From NCBI RefSeq assembly GCF_017355365.1, contig NZ_JADIJR010000004.1, positions 1-64,000 on the forward strand: a stretch of DNA of 64,000 nucleotides, read 5' to 3'. Positions within the stretch are counted from its first letter, which is position 1, and each line of letters starts with the position of its first letter. The stretch is from Microbacterium sp. SD291. Lineage in GTDB: Bacteria; Actinomycetota; Actinomycetes; Actinomycetales; Microbacteriaceae. The notes beneath the pieces were generated by a model. It worked only from the letters and a program-made list of their open reading frames with translations, did no database searches and had not been told where the DNA came from. The position numbers and the translations under genes are program-made. Positions 61,746 through 64,000 of this stretch are shown here, piece by piece.

Positions 61746-62779
61746 CCGCCCTGACCGCGGCGCCTGTGCGCGACGAACCCGTGGCCGTCCTTGACCGGGT
61801 CCGCCGGATGATCCAGGCGAACCCCTCCGTCCTGCCGACCGTCGCCTCGGTCGTGATCTTCGTCGGCATGGTCGTCTACGGCGAGGTGGCCTACGGACGC
61901 ATCCTGCAGGCGAGCACGCTGTCGAACCTGCTCATCAACAACGCGCACCTGATCGTGCTCGCGGTCGCCCTGACCTTCGTCATCATCACCGGCGGCATCG
62001 ACCTGTCCGTCGGCTCGATCATCGCGTTCTCGTCCGTGGCAGGGGTGATGCTGGCCAACGCGGGGTGGAACCCGATCGCGGTGATGGTCGTGATGGTCGG
62101 CATCGGCGCGCTCTTCGGCGTGGTCTCCGGCGTCCTGATCAGGTACTTCAACGTGCAGCCTTTCATCGCGACGCTGGCGATGATGTTCCTCGGGCGTGGC
62201 TTGGCTTCACTGCTGAGCACGAAGCCGGAAAGGCTCGGCGAGGACTCCCCGATCCGCTGGATCGGGCACCAGCTCAAGATCATCGACGGTCCGAAGGTGA
62301 ACGACCTCGTGATCACGCCGGCCGTGATCATCGCCGTCATCGTGGTGGCCGCGGCGTTCTTCGTGCTGCACCGCACCCGCACCGGCCGCACCGTGTACGC
62401 GATCGGCGGCTCTGAGAGCTCGGCGCTGCTGATGGGGCTGCCGGTGCAGCGCACCAAGGTGCTGGTGTACGTGATCAGCGGCGCCCTCGCGGGCCTCGCC
62501 GCGGTGCTCTACACCGCCCGGCTCGGCACCGCGCAGAACATCACGGGGATCGGCTGGGAGCTCGACGCGATCGCGGCCGCCGTCATCGGCGGAACCGTGC
62601 TCACCGGCGCGTACGGCTACGTGCTCGGCTCGGTGATCGGAGCGCTGGTCCTGGGGCTCATGAACGTCCTGATCACGCGCGACGGCGGCATCCCGCCGGA
62701 GATGACGACCATCATCACCGGCGGCATCCTGCTCGTCTTCGTGCTGCTCCAGCGTGCGGTGACCCGCAAGAAGGAGTAG
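61742..62779 (+). CDS. yjfF: Sugar ABC transporter permease (YjfF type)
   Basis: 345 aa with about eight to ten hydrophobic segments. It has ITGGIDLSVGSIIAFSSVAG, YFNVQPFIATLAMMFLGRGL and AAAVIGGTVLTGAYGYVLGS. It completes the importer and is last in the operon. It converges on the epimerase gene ten bases away with no obvious terminator. Confidence 0.87.
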   Translation: MTALTAAPVRDEPVAVLDRVRRMIQANPSVLPTVASVVIFVGMVVYGEVAYGRILQASTLSNLLINNAHLIVLAVALTFVIITGGIDLSVGSIIAFSSVAGVMLANAGWNPIAVMVVMVGIGALFGVVSGVLIRYFNVQPFIATLAMMFLGRGLASLLSTKPERLGEDSPIRWIGHQLKIIDGPKVNDLVITPAVIIAVIVVAAAFFVLHRTRTGRTVYAIGGSESSALLMGLPVQRTKVLVYVISGALAGLAAVLYTARLGTAQNITGIGWELDAIAAAVIGGTVLTGAYGYVLGSVIGALVLGLMNVLITRDGGIPPEMTTIITGGILLVFVLLQRAVTRKKE

Positions 62780-62789
62780 CCGGGGGCCG

Positions 62790-63635
62790 TCACTCGTGGT
62801 CGCGCCAGGAGTGGCGCGGCTCGAACCCGAGCACGCGCCGCGCCCTCTCGATCGACAGCAGGGTCTCGTTCGGGCCGACCTCCCTGGTCACCGGGACGTC
62901 GGGGAACACCTCAGCGATCAGCTCGGCGTTCGGGCGTGACATCACGGTGTCCGCGGCGGCGATGATGAACCGATCGAAGCCGGGGGCCGCCTTCTCGAGC
63001 GCCAGCTGCACCGCCTGCGCGCCGTCGCGCGCATCGATGTAACCCCAGAGGTTCCACTTGCGCAGCAGCGCATCCCGGTCGAACGCCGGGAAGGCGGCGT
63101 AGTCCTCAGGGTCCATCACGTTCGAGAACCGCAGGGCTGTGATCGCCAGGTCCGGGTGCCAGCGCACGAGCTCGGACGCCAGCTGCTCTTCGAGCGTCTT
63201 GACGAGCGAGTACACCGACTCGGGCCGGGCCGGGTACTCCTCATCGACCGGGATGTACGGCGGCGGCACGTCGAAGGGGAGGCCGAGCACCGTCTCGCTC
63301 GATGCGTACACGATGCGCCGGATGCCGAGCCGCACCGCGGCCCAGAACACGTTGAACGTCGCCGGCATGTTGTTGTGGAATGTCGCCACGTCGCTGCGGA
63401 TGCCCGGCGCCGGGATCGCGCCGAGATGCACGACCGCGTCGATGCCGTCATGGCGGTCTCCGACGGCGGTGAAAGCGTCGATGACCTGGCCGTAATCCGT
63501 GAGATCCACCTGCACGAAATCGGCGCCGCGGGCGCCGTTCAGGTCCATCCCGATGACGTCGTAGCCGTTCGCCCGCAGTTCGCGTGCGACGACGCGGCCG
63601 AGCTTGCCGGACGAGCCGGTGAGAGCGATGCGCAT
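62790..63635 (-). CDS. NAD-dependent epimerase/dehydratase (extended SDR)
   Basis: 281 aa. The N-terminal Rossmann motif is GSSGKLG (7-13), DxxG-type ADFVQVDLTD follows, and the active site is Tyr142-x-x-x-Lys146 (VYSLVK) with Ser in YASSETVLG. There is no signal peptide. It resembles short UDP-sugar epimerases and uronate dehydrogenase-like SDRs that oxidise or epimerise sugars. It is convergent with the importer and divergent from the lacI gene at 63693, which may control it. The substrate is unknown. Confidence 0.87.
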   Translation of the reverse strand: MRIALTGSSGKLGRVVARELRANGYDVIGMDLNGARGADFVQVDLTDYGQVIDAFTAVGDRHDGIDAVVHLGAIPAPGIRSDVATFHNNMPATFNVFWAAVRLGIRRIVYASSETVLGLPFDVPPPYIPVDEEYPARPESVYSLVKTLEEQLASELVRWHPDLAITALRFSNVMDPEDYAAFPAFDRDALLRKWNLWGYIDARDGAQAVQLALEKAAPGFDRFIIAAADTVMSRPNAELIAEVFPDVPVTREVGPNETLLSIERARRVLGFEPRHSWRDHE

Positions 63636-63692
63636 GACACCAGACTGGCATGGCGGCGAGCGGGTGGCGCCGGTGGTCATACACTCGACGGC

Positions 63693-64000
63693 GTGAGTGA
63701 GTCCCGCAGCACCCCCGGCCGCACCGTCGGCGTGCGCGACGTCGCCGCCCTCGCCGGGGTGTCCCGGCAGACGGTCTCGCGGGTGCTCAACGACCATCCC
63801 GAGGTCGCGGCCGAGACCAAGGAGCGCGTCCTCGCCGCGATGGCCGAGCTGGGGTACCGGATGAACAACGCCGCCCGCGCGCTCGGCACCCGCCGCTCGC
63901 GGACCCTCGGCGTCCTGGCTTCCGACGCGCTGCAGTACGGACCCTCGCGGAGCATCGCCGCGATCGAGGCGTCGGCCCGCGGAGCCGGGTACTGGGTGAG
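63693..64000 (+). CDS. LacI-family regulator (3' end outside window)
   Basis: The first 102 residues are present, from a GTG at 63693. The helix-turn-helix is VRDVAALAGVSRQTVSRVLN and the hinge NNAARALGTRRSRTLGVL. TACACT lies seven bases before the GTG, so the mRNA is probably leaderless. The effector domain is cut by the window end. It is divergent from the SDR epimerase. Confidence 0.88.
   Translation, partial: MSESRSTPGRTVGVRDVAALAGVSRQTVSRVLNDHPEVAAETKERVLAAMAELGYRMNNAARALGTRRSRTLGVLASDALQYGPSRSIAAIEASARGAGYWV

Overview
The window is high-GC DNA with short intergenic gaps and tightly packed operons (many ATGA or TGATG stop/start overlaps). Several genes have a TANNNT -10 box six to eight bases before the start codon, as expected for leaderless mRNAs. 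It carries at least six LacI-family regulator genes and many sugar ABC transporters and glycosidases. Together these suggest an actinobacterium of the Microbacteriaceae, most likely Microbacterium or a close relative. The genus is an inference from style and gene families, not from a marker gene. No rRNA, tRNA, CRISPR array or insertion sequence was seen.

Layout. 1-2.5 kb: the end of a RbsD/FucU sugar mutarotase gene, then a LacI regulator divergent from a ketose 3-epimerase, with two matching operators flanking the epimerase promoter. 2.7-6.4 kb: a ribose-type sugar importer (ATPase, permease, binding protein). 6.6-11.9 kb, opposite strand: a six-gene catabolic operon (cupin phosphoglucose isomerase, FGGY kinase, hydroxyacid dehydrogenase, AroE-like dehydrogenase, phosphotriesterase-type hydrolase, YgiN-like protein). 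Its promoter carries the same operator word as the importer's upstream region, so the two probably form one uncharacterised sugar pathway. 12-15.5 kb: VOC protein, GDSL hydrolase, a block of palindromic repeats, CGNR zinc-finger regulator, EamA exporter and a short LysR-type protein. 15.7-19.7 kb: a sulfonate-type ABC importer whose binding-protein gene has a damaged 5' end, with an FMN monooxygenase. 19.8-24.1 kb: a GntR regulator and the prpD-prpB-prpC methylcitrate genes. 24.1-26.1 kb: an acetyl xylan esterase and a LacI regulator.

26.3-38.1 kb: an arabinan or arabinoside utilisation cluster. A LacI regulator with CTACAACGTTGTAG-type operators is followed by a CUT1 importer, GH43, DUF624 protein, GH51, lipoprotein GH43 and GH127. 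38.1-40.0 kb: a visibly lower-GC insert with a YefM-YoeB toxin-antitoxin pair and an Mrr-type nuclease. 40.1-46.0 kb, minus strand: a second arabinoside operon (LacI, Tat-lipoprotein binding protein, two permeases, second GH51). 46.1-48.9 kb: an AldO-like oxidase and a GH43 gene that runs into the tail of a lost lacI gene.

49.0-62.8 kb: two large secreted multi-domain GH43 enzymes that share a 342-bp identical 3' end, a second lacI remnant, an intact LacI regulator and a YtfQ/YtfR/YtfT/YjfF-type importer with two ATPase genes. Sites resembling GTTACCGGTAAC overlap three promoters here and a related palindrome precedes the GH127 gene, suggesting one regulon. 62.8-64 kb: an NAD-dependent sugar epimerase and the start of another lacI gene that leaves the window.

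Working picture (inference): secreted GH43 enzymes trim arabinose-, xylose- or galactofuranose-containing plant polymers. Separate importers bring in the fragments, intracellular GH43, GH51 and GH127 enzymes release pentoses, and each module answers to its own LacI repressor.
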